NCBI RefSeq assembly: GCF_016598775.1
Contig: NZ_CP066802.1
Location: 2,046,001 to 2,110,000, forward strand
Length of the DNA: 64,000 nt
Origin: Actinomyces weissii
GTDB lineage: Bacteria; Actinomycetota; Actinomycetes; Actinomycetales; Actinomycetaceae
Reading direction: 5' to 3'
Position numbers and translations under genes: made by a program. Below, piece after piece: positions 1 through 8,780 of the stretch. Positions within the stretch are counted from its first letter, which is position 1. Each line of letters starts with the position of its first letter. Below the pieces are notes generated by a model, which had not been told where the DNA came from, searched no databases, and worked only from the letters and a program-made list of their open reading frames with translations.

Positions 1-304
1 CCTCCTGAGGCAGGCGGGCTGCGGGGTGCCGTCGTCGGGATGTGCCCCATGCTAGGCCGGGCGTCTGGTTGTACCCCATGACGGGTGTCGGCCTGTGTCC
101 CTTGAAGGGCCGGGCGCTGGCCTGTGCCCCGGGCCGGGCGCTGGCCTGCCCCTCCTACCAAGCTTCGGCCTATACCACATGGCTGGCCGGGCGCCGTCGT
201 CCCGCGCCCCGGAGCAGGCCTACCTGCCGTGAGTTATCCACAGACCAAGGTGGACCTTACCGAACTCGCGAGCCATATGTCCCGGTCTCGCGGAAAGGGA
301 TGGG
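1..304. other. Intergenic region with short GC-rich repeats
   Basis: I see no convincing gene in this stretch at the left edge. It contains an imperfect tandem repeat: an 18-bp unit (GGGCCGGGCGCTGGCCTG) at 107-124 and again at 131-148, with looser relatives of the GGCCGGGCG core on both sides. The right part carries the TTATCCACA-containing repeat described separately. Short open frames here have no protein-like character. Confidence 0.6.
229..294 (+). repeat. Dispersed repeat with TTATCCACA motif, copy 1
   Basis: This 65-bp stretch starts with GAGTTATCCACA, then a degenerate middle, and ends with CATATGTCCCGGTCTCGCGG. The same arrangement occurs at 26697-26770 in the opposite orientation. 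TTATCCACA (234-242) equals the DnaA-box consensus, but here it is part of a longer repeat just downstream of htpX. Function unknown. Confidence 0.65.
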
Positions 305-1165
305 TTAGTAGCCGGCCATCTGCTCCAGGCGGGCGATGCGCTGATCCATAGGCGGGTGGGAGGCGAAGAGGTTGCGCACCCGGCCAAAGGGGTTGGCGAT
401 CATCATGGCGGACAGCGGCTCCACCCGCGGGTCCTGGGGCAGGGGCGCACGCGCCACGCCCCCCTCCAGCTTGCGCAGCGCGGAGGCCAGGGCCAGCGGG
501 TCGTTGGTGAGCACGGCACCGTCGTGGTCGGCGTCGAACTCACGGGTACGGGACACCGCCATCTGGGTGATCATGGCCGCCAACGGCGCCAGCAGGGCCA
601 CCAGCACCAGCACGATCGTGTTGCCCGCCTCCCGGCGGTCCCGCCCGCCCCCGAACCACAGCACCATGGAGGAGATGGAGGAGATGAGCCCCGCTATCCC
701 GGCGGCTACAGAGCCCGTGAGGATGTCCCGGTTGTAGACGTGGGAGAGCTCGTGCCCCAGCACCCCGCGCAGCTCCCTCTCATTGAGCAGCTGCAGGATG
801 CCCTGGGTGCAGCACACGGCGGCGTGCTGCGGGTCACGCCCGGTGGCGAAGGCGTTGGGGCTCATGGTGGGGGCCACGTACAGGCGCGGCATGGGCTTGC
901 CAGCCACCTGGGACAGCTCACGCACCACCGCGTACATGACCGGCTGCTCGGCCTCGGTGACCTCCACCGCCCCCATGGAGCGCACCGCCAGCTTGTCAGA
1001 GTTCCAGTAGGAGTAGGCGGTCTGGGCCAGGCCGATAAGCGGCATGATGAACAGCCAGACGGAGGAGCCGGTGCCCTGGGCCAGCAGGTAGCCCAGCAGC
1101 ACGAGCATCCCCCACATGCCACCCAGCAGGGCGGCGGTCTTCAGTCCGTTGTGGTGCTTGGTCAC
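305..1165 (-). CDS. htpX: HtpX-like M48 zinc metalloprotease
   Basis: A 286-residue membrane protease of the M48 (HtpX) family, which degrades damaged membrane proteins. The zinc-binding motif HELSHV lies near residue 140, two hydrophobic segments lie near the N terminus (from about residue 12 to 45) and two more follow the motif; a later conserved Glu sits in the TREFDAD motif that normally supplies the third zinc ligand. Length is normal for the family. The GTG start at 1165 is preceded by TAGGCT and a 6-nt spacer, so the mRNA is probably leaderless. It stands alone, the last minus-strand gene before the left edge. Confidence 0.93.
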   Translation of the reverse strand: MTKHHNGLKTAALLGGMWGMLVLLGYLLAQGTGSSVWLFIMPLIGLAQTAYSYWNSDKLAVRSMGAVEVTEAEQPVMYAVVRELSQVAGKPMPRLYVAPTMSPNAFATGRDPQHAAVCCTQGILQLLNERELRGVLGHELSHVYNRDILTGSVAAGIAGLISSISSMVLWFGGGRDRREAGNTIVLVLVALLAPLAAMITQMAVSRTREFDADHDGAVLTNDPLALASALRKLEGGVARAPLPQDPRVEPLSAMMIANPFGRVRNLFASHPPMDQRIARLEQMAGY

Positions 1166-1171
1166 GGCACC

Positions 1172-1177
1172 AGCCTA
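1172..1177 (-). promoter_or_regulatory. -10 element of htpX, leaderless
   Basis: TAGGCT on the minus strand ends exactly 6 nt before the GTG start, placing transcription start at or next to the first codon. There is no Shine-Dalgarno sequence. Confidence 0.5.
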
Positions 1178-1351
1178 GGCCCTCGGGCTGTGTACGGGCT
1201 GTGAGCCTGACCTGGCCGCGGCCCTGCCACTGTCTCCCGGCCCCCGTACGGACCACCGACGGCGGGGCCGGTGCTGCGGGCGCCGGACCAGCCCCCCGCC
1301 CTCGGCCCAGGCAGCCGGTCACAGCCGAGAGGTCCAGCCGCTCCGCCAGCC

Positions 1352-2467
1352 TCAGCCCAGCAGGTCAGCCACTGCAGCTACCGGCAGGTCCAGCGCCTGG
1401 CCGACCCCCGCGGTGTAGAGGCGGCCGTCATGGGTGCTCAGACCCCGCCCCAGCTCCGCGCTGCTCCGGCAGGCCTCCCGCCAGCCCTGCTCAGCCAGGG
1501 AGACGGCGTAGGGCAGGGTCGCGTTGGTCAGGGCGTAGGTGGAGGTGTGCGGCACCGCCCCGGGCATGTTGCCGACGCAGTAGAAGACCTTGCCGTCCAC
1601 CTCGTAGGTGGGTTGGGAGTGCGTGGTCACGCGGGAGTCCTCAAAGCACCCGCCCTGGTCGATGGCGATGTCCACCAGCACGCTGCCGGGCCGCATGGAC
1701 TGGACCGTCTCCCGGGTGACCAGCTTGGGGGACCGGGCCCCGGGCACCAGCACCGCCCCGATCACCAGGTCCGCCTGCACGCAGGCCTCAGCCACGTCCA
1801 GGCTGGTGGAGAAGCGGGTGCGGATCGCTCCCCCGCTGAGCTCGTCGATCTGGCGCATACGCGTAGGGCTGATGTCCATGACGGTGACCTCCGCCCCCAT
1901 GCCCACCGCCACCCGGGCTGCGCTCAGGCCGGCGGTACCGCCTCCCAGCACCACCACCTGCCCGCGCCGCACCCCGGCGGCCCCGCCCAGCAGCACGCCC
2001 GCCCCGCCGCGGCTGCGCAGCAGGCAGTCGGCACCGACCTGGGTGGCCAGGCGTCCGGCGATCTCCGACATGGGGGCCAGCAGCGGCAGGGCCCCGCCGT
2101 CGGTGGCCACGGTCTCGTAGGCGACTGCGGTGGTGCCCGACTCCAGGAGCCGGAGGGTCAGCTCGCGGTCGGCAGCCAGGTGCAGGTAGGTGAACAGCAC
2201 CAGGCCCGGGCGCAGGTAGGCGAGCTCGGAGGGCACCGGCTCCTTGACCTTGAGCACCAGCTCGGCGTCAGCCCACAGCGCGGCGACGTCGTCGGTGGTG
2301 GTGGCGCCTGCCGCCTCGTACTGGGCGTCGGTGATCCCGGCGCCCAGGCCCGCACCCTTCTGCACGGTGACCTGGTGGCCGCGCTGGCTCAGGGCGTGGG
2401 CTCCCGCAGGGGTGAGAGCCACTCGCGCCTCGTTGTCCTTTACCTCGGTGGGCACGCCAATACGCAT
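1352..2467 (-). CDS. ald: Alanine dehydrogenase
   Basis: A 371-residue NAD-dependent alanine dehydrogenase, which interconverts L-alanine and pyruvate plus ammonia. The N terminus (MRIGVPTEVKDNEARVA) is the family signature containing the substrate-binding Arg and the catalytic-domain Lys follows near residue 74. A Rossmann segment VVVLGGGTAGLSAARVA near residue 170 binds NAD. Length matches the family (about 371). The ATG start has an AGGA just upstream. It is monocistronic, separated by 186 bp from htpX and 266 bp from the reductase gene upstream. A transhydrogenase alpha subunit is related but usually longer and lacks this exact N terminus. Confidence 0.95.
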   Translation of the reverse strand: MRIGVPTEVKDNEARVALTPAGAHALSQRGHQVTVQKGAGLGAGITDAQYEAAGATTTDDVAALWADAELVLKVKEPVPSELAYLRPGLVLFTYLHLAADRELTLRLLESGTTAVAYETVATDGGALPLLAPMSEIAGRLATQVGADCLLRSRGGAGVLLGGAAGVRRGQVVVLGGGTAGLSAARVAVGMGAEVTVMDISPTRMRQIDELSGGAIRTRFSTSLDVAEACVQADLVIGAVLVPGARSPKLVTRETVQSMRPGSVLVDIAIDQGGCFEDSRVTTHSQPTYEVDGKVFYCVGNMPGAVPHTSTYALTNATLPYAVSLAEQGWREACRSSAELGRGLSTHDGRLYTAGVGQALDLPVAAVADLLG

Positions 2468-2733
2468 GGTCCTGCTTTCAGTCGGGCTGCCCGCCCGCTC
2501 AGGTGCGGGCGGTCACCTACGAACATAGGGCAAGGCAGCCTGCGGCGCACCCCTACCCGGCCCGGTTGCCTCCCGCACCAGTCCCGTCCTGGTCCTTGAC
2601 AGCCACCCTTAGCCTTACCGCCGCCCTGGAGCGCAGGCAGGCGGTGGACCGCAAGCCGCCAGAGACGGCCGGGAAGAGCAGGGCACCTGCGGGCGGACAC
2701 AGCCCAGTCGCACAGGCGTCAGGCGGCCAGGAG

Positions 2734-4221
2734 TCAGTCGGCCAGGCGGTGGACCACCCGCTCGGGGACCCGGTCGACGTCGGGCTGGCCGATCAGGTCC
2801 TCAGGCGCGCCCAGGCCCCGGGAGATCGCGGTCATGGCGCTGCGGGAGACCACCTTGACGCGCTCGCGCGGCTTCATGGCCCCGCCGGTGACCTCGACCT
2901 CGCCGTAGCCCTCCCCGAGCTCTCGCTCATAGGCGTCCAGCAGCTCCCAGCCCTCCCAGGTGGTGAAGGGGACCTGCCGCTCAGTCAGCAGCGCCAGCAT
3001 GGCGTCGTGGCCCACCTGGGCCTCGTCCTGCGTGCTGGCGTGCAGCAGCCCCGCCTGCGCGTCCGCCACCAGGTTGCCGATGGTCTCCTGGGCGTCGGAC
3101 TTGGTGGAGCCGATCAGGCCCACGGGCCCGCGCCGCACCCAGCCGGTGGCGTAGACGCCGGTGATGGGGGTACCGTCCTCCCCCAGCACCCGGCCACCCT
3201 CGTTGGGCAGCACGTGGTGCTCGTGGTCGAAGGGCAGCCCCTCCAGCGGGCTGGAGGCGTAGCCGACCGCCCGGTAGACGGCCTGGCAGGGCCAGTCGGT
3301 GAACACACCGGTGCCGTGCACGGTGCCGTCCCCGTTCAGGGCGGTGCGCTCGGTGCGCAGGCCGGTGACGTGCCCCGCGGCGTCGGTGAGCACCTCCACC
3401 GGAGCCTGGAACAGGTGGATGTGGATGGCGTGGGAGGCGGTCAGGTCCTCCGGGTCCTGCATGGCGTAGCCCTCCAGGGCCTTGACCACCTGGCGCTGCT
3501 GGTTGGAGGCGGCCAGGGCGGCCTGGGAGCCCTCGTCGTACTCGAAGTCCTCCTCGTCCACCGTCACGTCCACGTCAGGCTGCTTGCCGAGCTCGCGCAG
3601 CTCCAGGGGGGTGAACTTGACCTGGGCGGGGCCGCGGCGGCCGAATACGTGCACGTCGGTTACGGGGCTGGCAGCCAGCTGCTCCGCCACGTTCTGCGGC
3701 ACCTCAGTGACCATGAGGTCCTTGGCGTGCTTGGCCAGCACGCGGGCAATGTCCAGGCCCACGTTGCCCACGCCGATCACCGCCACCTCCTTGGCCTCCA
3801 GGGGCCAGGTGCGCGGGTGGTCGGGGTGGCCGTCGTACCAGGAGACGAAGTCGGCGCCGCCGTAGCACTCGGGGGCGTCCACGCCGGGGATGTCCAGGGG
3901 GGCGTCGGTGTCCGCACCGGTGGACAGCACGATGGCGTCGTAGTGCTCGCGTAGCTCGGCTACGCTCACGTCCCGGCCCACCTCCACGTTGCCGATCAGA
4001 CGGATGTCGCCGCGCTGCAGGATCTTGTAGAGGGCCACGATAATCTGCTTGATGCGCGGGTGGTCGGGGGCGACGCCGTAACGCACCAGTCCGTAGGGGG
4101 CGGGCAGCCGCTCGAACAGGTCGATGCTCACGTCAAGCCCGGACTTGGACAGGATGTCGGAGGCGTAGATGCCGGCGGGGCCTGCGCCGATGACGGCGAC
4201 GGAAAGCGGACGCGTGCTCAC
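2734..4221 (-). CDS. fprA: Ferredoxin-NADP reductase (FprA/adrenodoxin reductase type)
   Basis: A 495-residue flavoprotein of the adrenodoxin-reductase type, known from mycobacterial FprA, which passes electrons between NADPH and ferredoxin. The FAD-binding motif VIGAGPAGIYAS is near the N terminus, an NADP-binding motif GVGNVGLDIAR near residue 150, and the C-terminal ATGWVRRGPVG...GSTKSDAQET block is typical. A GTG start at 4221 is chosen because the family begins close to the FAD motif; a TTG at 4230 is possible but has AGGAA only 2 nt away. Ferredoxin FdxA, encoded at 53.6 kb, is a plausible partner (inference). Confidence 0.92.
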   Translation of the reverse strand: MSTRPLSVAVIGAGPAGIYASDILSKSGLDVSIDLFERLPAPYGLVRYGVAPDHPRIKQIIVALYKILQRGDIRLIGNVEVGRDVSVAELREHYDAIVLSTGADTDAPLDIPGVDAPECYGGADFVSWYDGHPDHPRTWPLEAKEVAVIGVGNVGLDIARVLAKHAKDLMVTEVPQNVAEQLAASPVTDVHVFGRRGPAQVKFTPLELRELGKQPDVDVTVDEEDFEYDEGSQAALAASNQQRQVVKALEGYAMQDPEDLTASHAIHIHLFQAPVEVLTDAAGHVTGLRTERTALNGDGTVHGTGVFTDWPCQAVYRAVGYASSPLEGLPFDHEHHVLPNEGGRVLGEDGTPITGVYATGWVRRGPVGLIGSTKSDAQETIGNLVADAQAGLLHASTQDEAQVGHDAMLALLTERQVPFTTWEGWELLDAYERELGEGYGEVEVTGGAMKPRERVKVVSRSAMTAISRGLGAPEDLIGQPDVDRVPERVVHRLAD

Positions 4222-4474
4222 TGTTCTCAAGGTTCCTGACTCGAAGTGCGGTTGGGTGGGGCTGGGCAGCCCACTGCCAGTCTACGAAGGAAAGGCCGCA
4301 GGCCCCTTGCCAGGGACGGGCCTCCCGGCTTGAGCCGTGTCACTGCCGCCGGACAGCAGGTCCGCCCGGCCAGGCTCGCCCCTCCCGGCCAGACCCGCCG
4401 CAGCCCCTGTCCCCGCCCCAGGAGGAGCGGTCACCACCGCCCCGCCCGAGGGCGCACGCCAGGCCCCCTGCGCC

Positions 4475-4576
4475 TCAGTCCGCCTGGTCCGGGCCCACCC
4501 AGCCAATCGCCTGGTAGAAGCGGCCCGCGTACACGGCACCGTACTTGTTCAGGTCCCGCAGGTCCGCCGGCCCCAC
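4475..4576 (-). CDS. Possible 33-residue small protein downstream of polyprenyl synthase
   Basis: Ten bases after the polyprenyl synthase stop codon, in another frame, a GTG opens a 33-codon frame. It has strongly coding-like composition (nearly all third positions G or C, and an aromatic-rich segment YGAVYAGRFYQAIGWVG) and ends in TGA. It lies at the end of the nuo operon. There is no clear ribosome binding site, so it could be translated by reinitiation, be a frameshifted relic of a longer reading frame, or be chance. I do not recognise the family. Confidence 0.35.
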   Translation of the reverse strand: MGPADLRDLNKYGAVYAGRFYQAIGWVGPDQAD

Positions 4577-4586
4577 CCCAGGCCAC

Positions 4587-5696
4587 TCAGGCGGCGCGGT
4601 CCACCAGCAGCCGGGCGAAGTACTCCATGCCCTTGCGCACCACCGCCACGCGGGTGGCGGCCTCGTCCAGGGCGCGCTGCCGCGCCAGCGGGTCCGTGAC
4701 CCCGGCGGCGTCCAGGCGGCTGCTGGTGCCTGCGGCCACCGCCTCCTCCAGCCCTTTCAGGGCGTCCACGGCGTCCTGCGCCCAGGCGAAGGCCATCTCC
4801 CGGGTGCAGGCGACCACCGGGTGCTCCCGCAGGCGCGCGACCACCTGGGAGAGCACGGTGTCGTCGCTGAGGTCCTCGCTGGAGATGGTGGACAGGATGG
4901 ACTGTCCGGCCGCGTCCAGGTTGCCAGCGGCCAGGGCCTGGCGCAGCAGGAGCACCGGCATGGTGTCCACGCCCTCGCGCAGGTCGGTGCCAGGGGTCTT
5001 GCCGGTGGTCTGCGAGTCGGAGCACAGGTCGATGACGTCGTCAGCCAGCTGGAAGGCCACGCCGATCTTCTCCCCGAAGCTCTCCACGATCTGCTCCGTG
5101 CGCGCCCCCGCGCCGGTGAGCATGGCCCCGTAGCGGGCGGAGACGGCGATCAGCGAACCGGTCTTGTCGGCCAGCACCTGGATGTAGTGGGCCACCGGGT
5201 CGGTGCCGGCCGGGCGTGGCAGGGTCTCGTGCAGCTGCCCGGTGCACAGGCGCTCAAAGGTGCGGGCGTGGGCGAGCACGGGCTCCGGCCCCAGGGCGGC
5301 CACCAGCTGGGAGGCGCGGGCCACCAGCACGTCACCGGTGAGGATGGCGGCGGAGTTGCCCCACACGGTCTGGGCGCTGGGGGCGCCGCGGCGCAGGGGG
5401 GCGTCGTCCATCACGTCGTCGTGGTAGAGCGTGGCGATATGGGTCAGCTCCACCGCCACCCCGGCGTCCCGGACACCCTCCCCGGTGGCCAGCTCGGGGT
5501 CCCCCAGCTGGGCGGTGAGCAGGGTCAGGGCGGGACGCAGGCGCTTGCCACCAGCTGCCGCGAGGTGTGAGGTAGGCGGGTTGATCGCCTCATCCGCACG
5601 GGAGACGACCTCCATCAGCCGGGTCTCTACCGCCTCAAGGGCCGGGGCGATCCGGTCCTCGAGATCAGGTGCGTCAAGCGGGATTGATCCGATCAC
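4587..5696 (-). CDS. Polyprenyl diphosphate synthase (menaquinone side chain)
   Basis: A 369-residue trans-isoprenyl diphosphate synthase, which elongates an isoprenoid diphosphate with isopentenyl diphosphate. GGKRLRPAL binds substrate, the first aspartate-rich motif is DDVMDD (about residue 110) and the second is DDVID (about residue 235). Length is normal. Its GTG start overlaps the nuoN stop by 4 bases, so it is translationally coupled to the complex I operon. With menA and the other men genes in the window, the likely product is the menaquinone tail precursor. Chain length cannot be read reliably from sequence, so I give no symbol. Confidence 0.9.
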   Translation of the reverse strand: MIGSIPLDAPDLEDRIAPALEAVETRLMEVVSRADEAINPPTSHLAAAGGKRLRPALTLLTAQLGDPELATGEGVRDAGVAVELTHIATLYHDDVMDDAPLRRGAPSAQTVWGNSAAILTGDVLVARASQLVAALGPEPVLAHARTFERLCTGQLHETLPRPAGTDPVAHYIQVLADKTGSLIAVSARYGAMLTGAGARTEQIVESFGEKIGVAFQLADDVIDLCSDSQTTGKTPGTDLREGVDTMPVLLLRQALAAGNLDAAGQSILSTISSEDLSDDTVLSQVVARLREHPVVACTREMAFAWAQDAVDALKGLEEAVAAGTSSRLDAAGVTDPLARQRALDEAATRVAVVRKGMEYFARLLVDRAA

Positions 5697-7258
5697 GGCA
5701 CGAGCATAGCGGCCTGCGCGAAGACCTCGATCACGGGCTGCGGCAGCACCCCCAGGGCCACGGTGAGCAGCACGGCGATCAGGACGGCGGCGCTGGTTGT
5801 GCCGTCCGAGGCCACCACGACGGCGCCTCCCTCCTGCGGCTCACGGAAGAACATCAGCACCGTCAGGCGCAGGTAGAAGAAGGCGGTGACGGCGGAGGAG
5901 ACCACGGCGGCCACCACCAGCCAGATGGCTCCACCCTCCACCCCGGCCAGGAACACCTGGAACTTGCCCACGAAGCCCGCTGTGAGCGGGATACCGGCGA
6001 AGGACAGCAGGAGCACCCCCATGGCCCCGGCCAGCCAGGGGCTGCGGCGTCCTAGCCCCTGCCAGGCGGACAGGTTGGTGGCCTCCGCGCCGGGGGCGCC
6101 GTCGTGGTCCACCCGCACCAGGGAGATGATCCCGAAGGCCCCCACCGTGGCCACGCCGTAGGCCAGTGAGTAGAAGAGCAGCGAGACTATGCCCAGGCGG
6201 CTGAAGCCGATCACGCCGATCAGCATGAACCCGGCGTGGGCGATGGCGGAGTAGGCGAGCATGCGCTTGATGTCCGTCTGGACCACGCCCACGACGGTGC
6301 CCACCAGCATGGTCAGACCGATCACGGTCCACAGGAAGGGGGCCATGTCCCAGCCGAAGCCGCCCGCTACCACGTAGTAGAAGCGCACCAGCGCCAGGAA
6401 GGCGGAGGCCTTGACCCCGGCGGCCATGAAGCCGGTCACCGGGGTGGGCGCCCCCTGGTAGACGTCGGGGCTCCAGGCGTGGAACGGCACTGCCGCCACC
6501 TTGAACAGCAGGCCCACGGTCACTAGCACCACTCCGGCCAGTACCAGCCAGTCCCCGCCAGCCGACAGGGAGGAGTTGACGGCGGTGGCCACGCCGGCGT
6601 AGCTGATGCGCCCGGAGAAGCCGTAGAGCAGGGCGGCGCCCATGAGCAGGAAGGCGGAGGCGAAGGAGCCCAGCACGAAGTACTTCAGCGCGGCCTCCTG
6701 GGACAGCAGGCGGCGGTGACGGGCGGTGGCCGCCAGCACGTACAGCGGCAGGGAGATCAGCTCCAGGGTCACGAACAGGGAGATGAAGTCGTTCGCCATG
6801 GGGAAGAGCATCATCCCGGCCAGGGAGAACAGGGTCAGGGGATAGATCTCCGAGGTGGTCCAGCCCGCGTGCAGCGACTCGGTCTCCTCGGCGGAGCCGG
6901 GCCGGTCAGCGGCCTGGGCGGCGAAGGCGCCGTCGTTGGCGCTGGTGCGGTCCCCCATGACCAGCAGGGCCAGGAAGCCGATCAGCAGGAGCACGCCCTG
7001 GGCCGCGACCGCAAAGGTGTCCTCTGACAGTCCCCCGGCGATGTAGCCGATGGTGCCGCCGGTGGTGGCGGCCCACCGCGTGCCCACGGCCACCAGGCTG
7101 CCCAGGACCGCCAGCAACGCCAGCACCAATTGGACGGTGGGACGCACCTTGCGCGGGACGAAGGCCTCAACCAGCACGCCGAGCAGGGCGGCACCGGCCA
7201 CGACGATCACCGGGGTGAGGGCGGACCAGGCGATAGACGGAGCGGTGAAGGTGCTCAC
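5693..7258 (-). CDS. nuoN: NADH-quinone oxidoreductase subunit N
   Basis: A 521-residue antiporter-like membrane subunit of complex I, with about 14 transmembrane segments. The core block around residues 240-340 (FKVAAVPFHAWSPDVYQGAP, DIKRMLAYSAIAHAGFML) contains the conserved Lys residues of the proton channel. A hydrophilic insertion rich in acidic and Ser residues (about 105-130) lies between two helices, longer than in E. coli NuoN. The GTG start overlaps the nuoM stop by 4 bases. It is the last nuo gene and is followed by the coupled polyprenyl synthase. Confidence 0.95.
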   Translation of the reverse strand: MSTFTAPSIAWSALTPVIVVAGAALLGVLVEAFVPRKVRPTVQLVLALLAVLGSLVAVGTRWAATTGGTIGYIAGGLSEDTFAVAAQGVLLLIGFLALLVMGDRTSANDGAFAAQAADRPGSAEETESLHAGWTTSEIYPLTLFSLAGMMLFPMANDFISLFVTLELISLPLYVLAATARHRRLLSQEAALKYFVLGSFASAFLLMGAALLYGFSGRISYAGVATAVNSSLSAGGDWLVLAGVVLVTVGLLFKVAAVPFHAWSPDVYQGAPTPVTGFMAAGVKASAFLALVRFYYVVAGGFGWDMAPFLWTVIGLTMLVGTVVGVVQTDIKRMLAYSAIAHAGFMLIGVIGFSRLGIVSLLFYSLAYGVATVGAFGIISLVRVDHDGAPGAEATNLSAWQGLGRRSPWLAGAMGVLLLSFAGIPLTAGFVGKFQVFLAGVEGGAIWLVVAAVVSSAVTAFFYLRLTVLMFFREPQEGGAVVVASDGTTSAAVLIAVLLTVALGVLPQPVIEVFAQAAMLVP

Positions 7259-8766
7259 TTGCTGCTCCCTTCAGAGGCAGTGGTGGGGCTGGCGGGCGCG
7301 GCGCTGCTGACGGCGGCTACCTGCTCGGAGACGGGGTTGAGCCCGTCAGTGAGCAGGAAGGGCGCCAGGCCAAGCACGAACATCGCGACGAGCACCGGCG
7401 CCAGCAGGGTCTTCTCCCGCAGGTCCAGGTCGGTCAGGCCCACCCGCTGGGGGGCGGGGGCGCCGGTGAAGACCCGCTGGTAGGGAAGCATGATGTAGAC
7501 GGCCGCGATCACGACCCCGGCCGCCGCCGCCACCCCCAGGGGCACGGAGCGGGAGAAGGTGCCGGTCAGGACCATCCACTCCGGGACGAATCCGGACAGG
7601 CCGGGCAGGGCGATCGAGGCCAGGCCGGAGACCAGGAAGGTACCGGCCGCCACCGGCATGACCCGGGCCATGCCCCCGAGCTCGCTGATCCGGGTGGTGC
7701 CGGTGCGGCGTACCAGGAATCCGGTGGTCAGGTAGAGCCCGGCGATGGACAGCCCGTGGGCCACCATGTAGAGCATGGCGCCGGTGGCCGCCACCTGGGA
7801 GCCGATGAAGATCCCCATGACGATGAAGCCGAAGTGGCTGATGGAGGTGAAGGAGATCAGGCGGTAGAGGTCGTCCTGGCCGATAGCCAGCAGCGCCCCC
7901 CAGATGATCGAGATGGCGGCCAGCAGCAGCACCACCGGGGCGGCCCAGCGTGAGGCCTCAGGGAACAGGGGCAGGCACAGGGAGATCATCCCGTAGGTGC
8001 CGATCTTGTCCAGCACGCCGATCAGCAGCACCGAGGTGCCGGGGGTGGCCTGCTCGGCGGTGTCCGGCAGCCAGGTGTGTACCGGGAACATGGGGGCCTT
8101 GATGGCGAAGGCCACCATGAAGCTGATGAACATCCAGCGGGCCGTGCCGGTGGGCGCTGTCAGCCTGCCGGCCAGGGCGTCCACCGTGAAGGTGAGATCA
8201 CCGGTGGGGCTGTAGAAGGGCAGGGCCACCACGCCGACCAGCATGACCAGCCCCCCGGCCAGGGAGTACAGCAGGAACTTCAGGGCGGCCCGCTGGCGGC
8301 CCGGCCCCCCGAAGCGCCCGATCAGGAAGTACACCGGGATGAGCATGGCCTCAAAGCAGACGTAGAACAGGAACACGTCGCGGGCGGAGAAGATCACCAC
8401 CATGAAGGCCTCCAGCGCCAGGACCAGGGCGGTGAAGCCCCCCTGGCGGTCGGCTGGTACCTCGCCCCAGGAGGCGAGCAGCACCAGCGGCACCAGGGCG
8501 ACGGCGAGCAGCAGCATCAGCAGGCCCAGGGCGTTGACCCCCAGGGCCCAGGAGATGCCCAGGGAGGGGATCCACTGGTAGGTGTCGGTCAGCTGGACCT
8601 GGGCCCCCTGGCTCATGTCGAAGCGCGTCAGGGCCCAGACGCCCAGCCCTAGGGTGGCCAGGGAGACGCCCAGCCCGGTCTCGCGGGCGTAGCTGCGCAG
8701 CCAGGGCAGCAGGCCCGCGCCCAGCAGCGGGAGGACCGCCATGATGGTCAGGATGTGTGCGTTCAT
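7255..8766 (-). CDS. nuoM: NADH-quinone oxidoreductase subunit M
   Basis: A 503-residue antiporter-like subunit of complex I. The ATG at 8766 (MNAHILTIM) is chosen because GAGAGG stands 10 nt upstream; an ATG 9 nt earlier is only 1 nt from that site, and the longer open frame reads back through nuoL. About 14 hydrophobic helices are visible, with conserved channel residues in FAIKAPMFPVHTWLPDTAEQA and the KIGTYGM and DLYRLISFTSISHFGF segments. The C terminus is Ser/Ala-rich. Fourteen bases separate it from nuoL and it overlaps nuoN. Confidence 0.95.
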   Translation of the reverse strand: MNAHILTIMAVLPLLGAGLLPWLRSYARETGLGVSLATLGLGVWALTRFDMSQGAQVQLTDTYQWIPSLGISWALGVNALGLLMLLLAVALVPLVLLASWGEVPADRQGGFTALVLALEAFMVVIFSARDVFLFYVCFEAMLIPVYFLIGRFGGPGRQRAALKFLLYSLAGGLVMLVGVVALPFYSPTGDLTFTVDALAGRLTAPTGTARWMFISFMVAFAIKAPMFPVHTWLPDTAEQATPGTSVLLIGVLDKIGTYGMISLCLPLFPEASRWAAPVVLLLAAISIIWGALLAIGQDDLYRLISFTSISHFGFIVMGIFIGSQVAATGAMLYMVAHGLSIAGLYLTTGFLVRRTGTTRISELGGMARVMPVAAGTFLVSGLASIALPGLSGFVPEWMVLTGTFSRSVPLGVAAAAGVVIAAVYIMLPYQRVFTGAPAPQRVGLTDLDLREKTLLAPVLVAMFVLGLAPFLLTDGLNPVSEQVAAVSSAAPASPTTASEGSSK

Positions 8767-8780
8767 CGAGTGCATACCTC

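Noticed and set aside
229..300. TTATCCACA as a sign of the replication origin
   Set aside because: Only one box per site, no cluster of DnaA boxes, and no dnaA, dnaN or gyrB nearby; the motif is part of a dispersed repeat.
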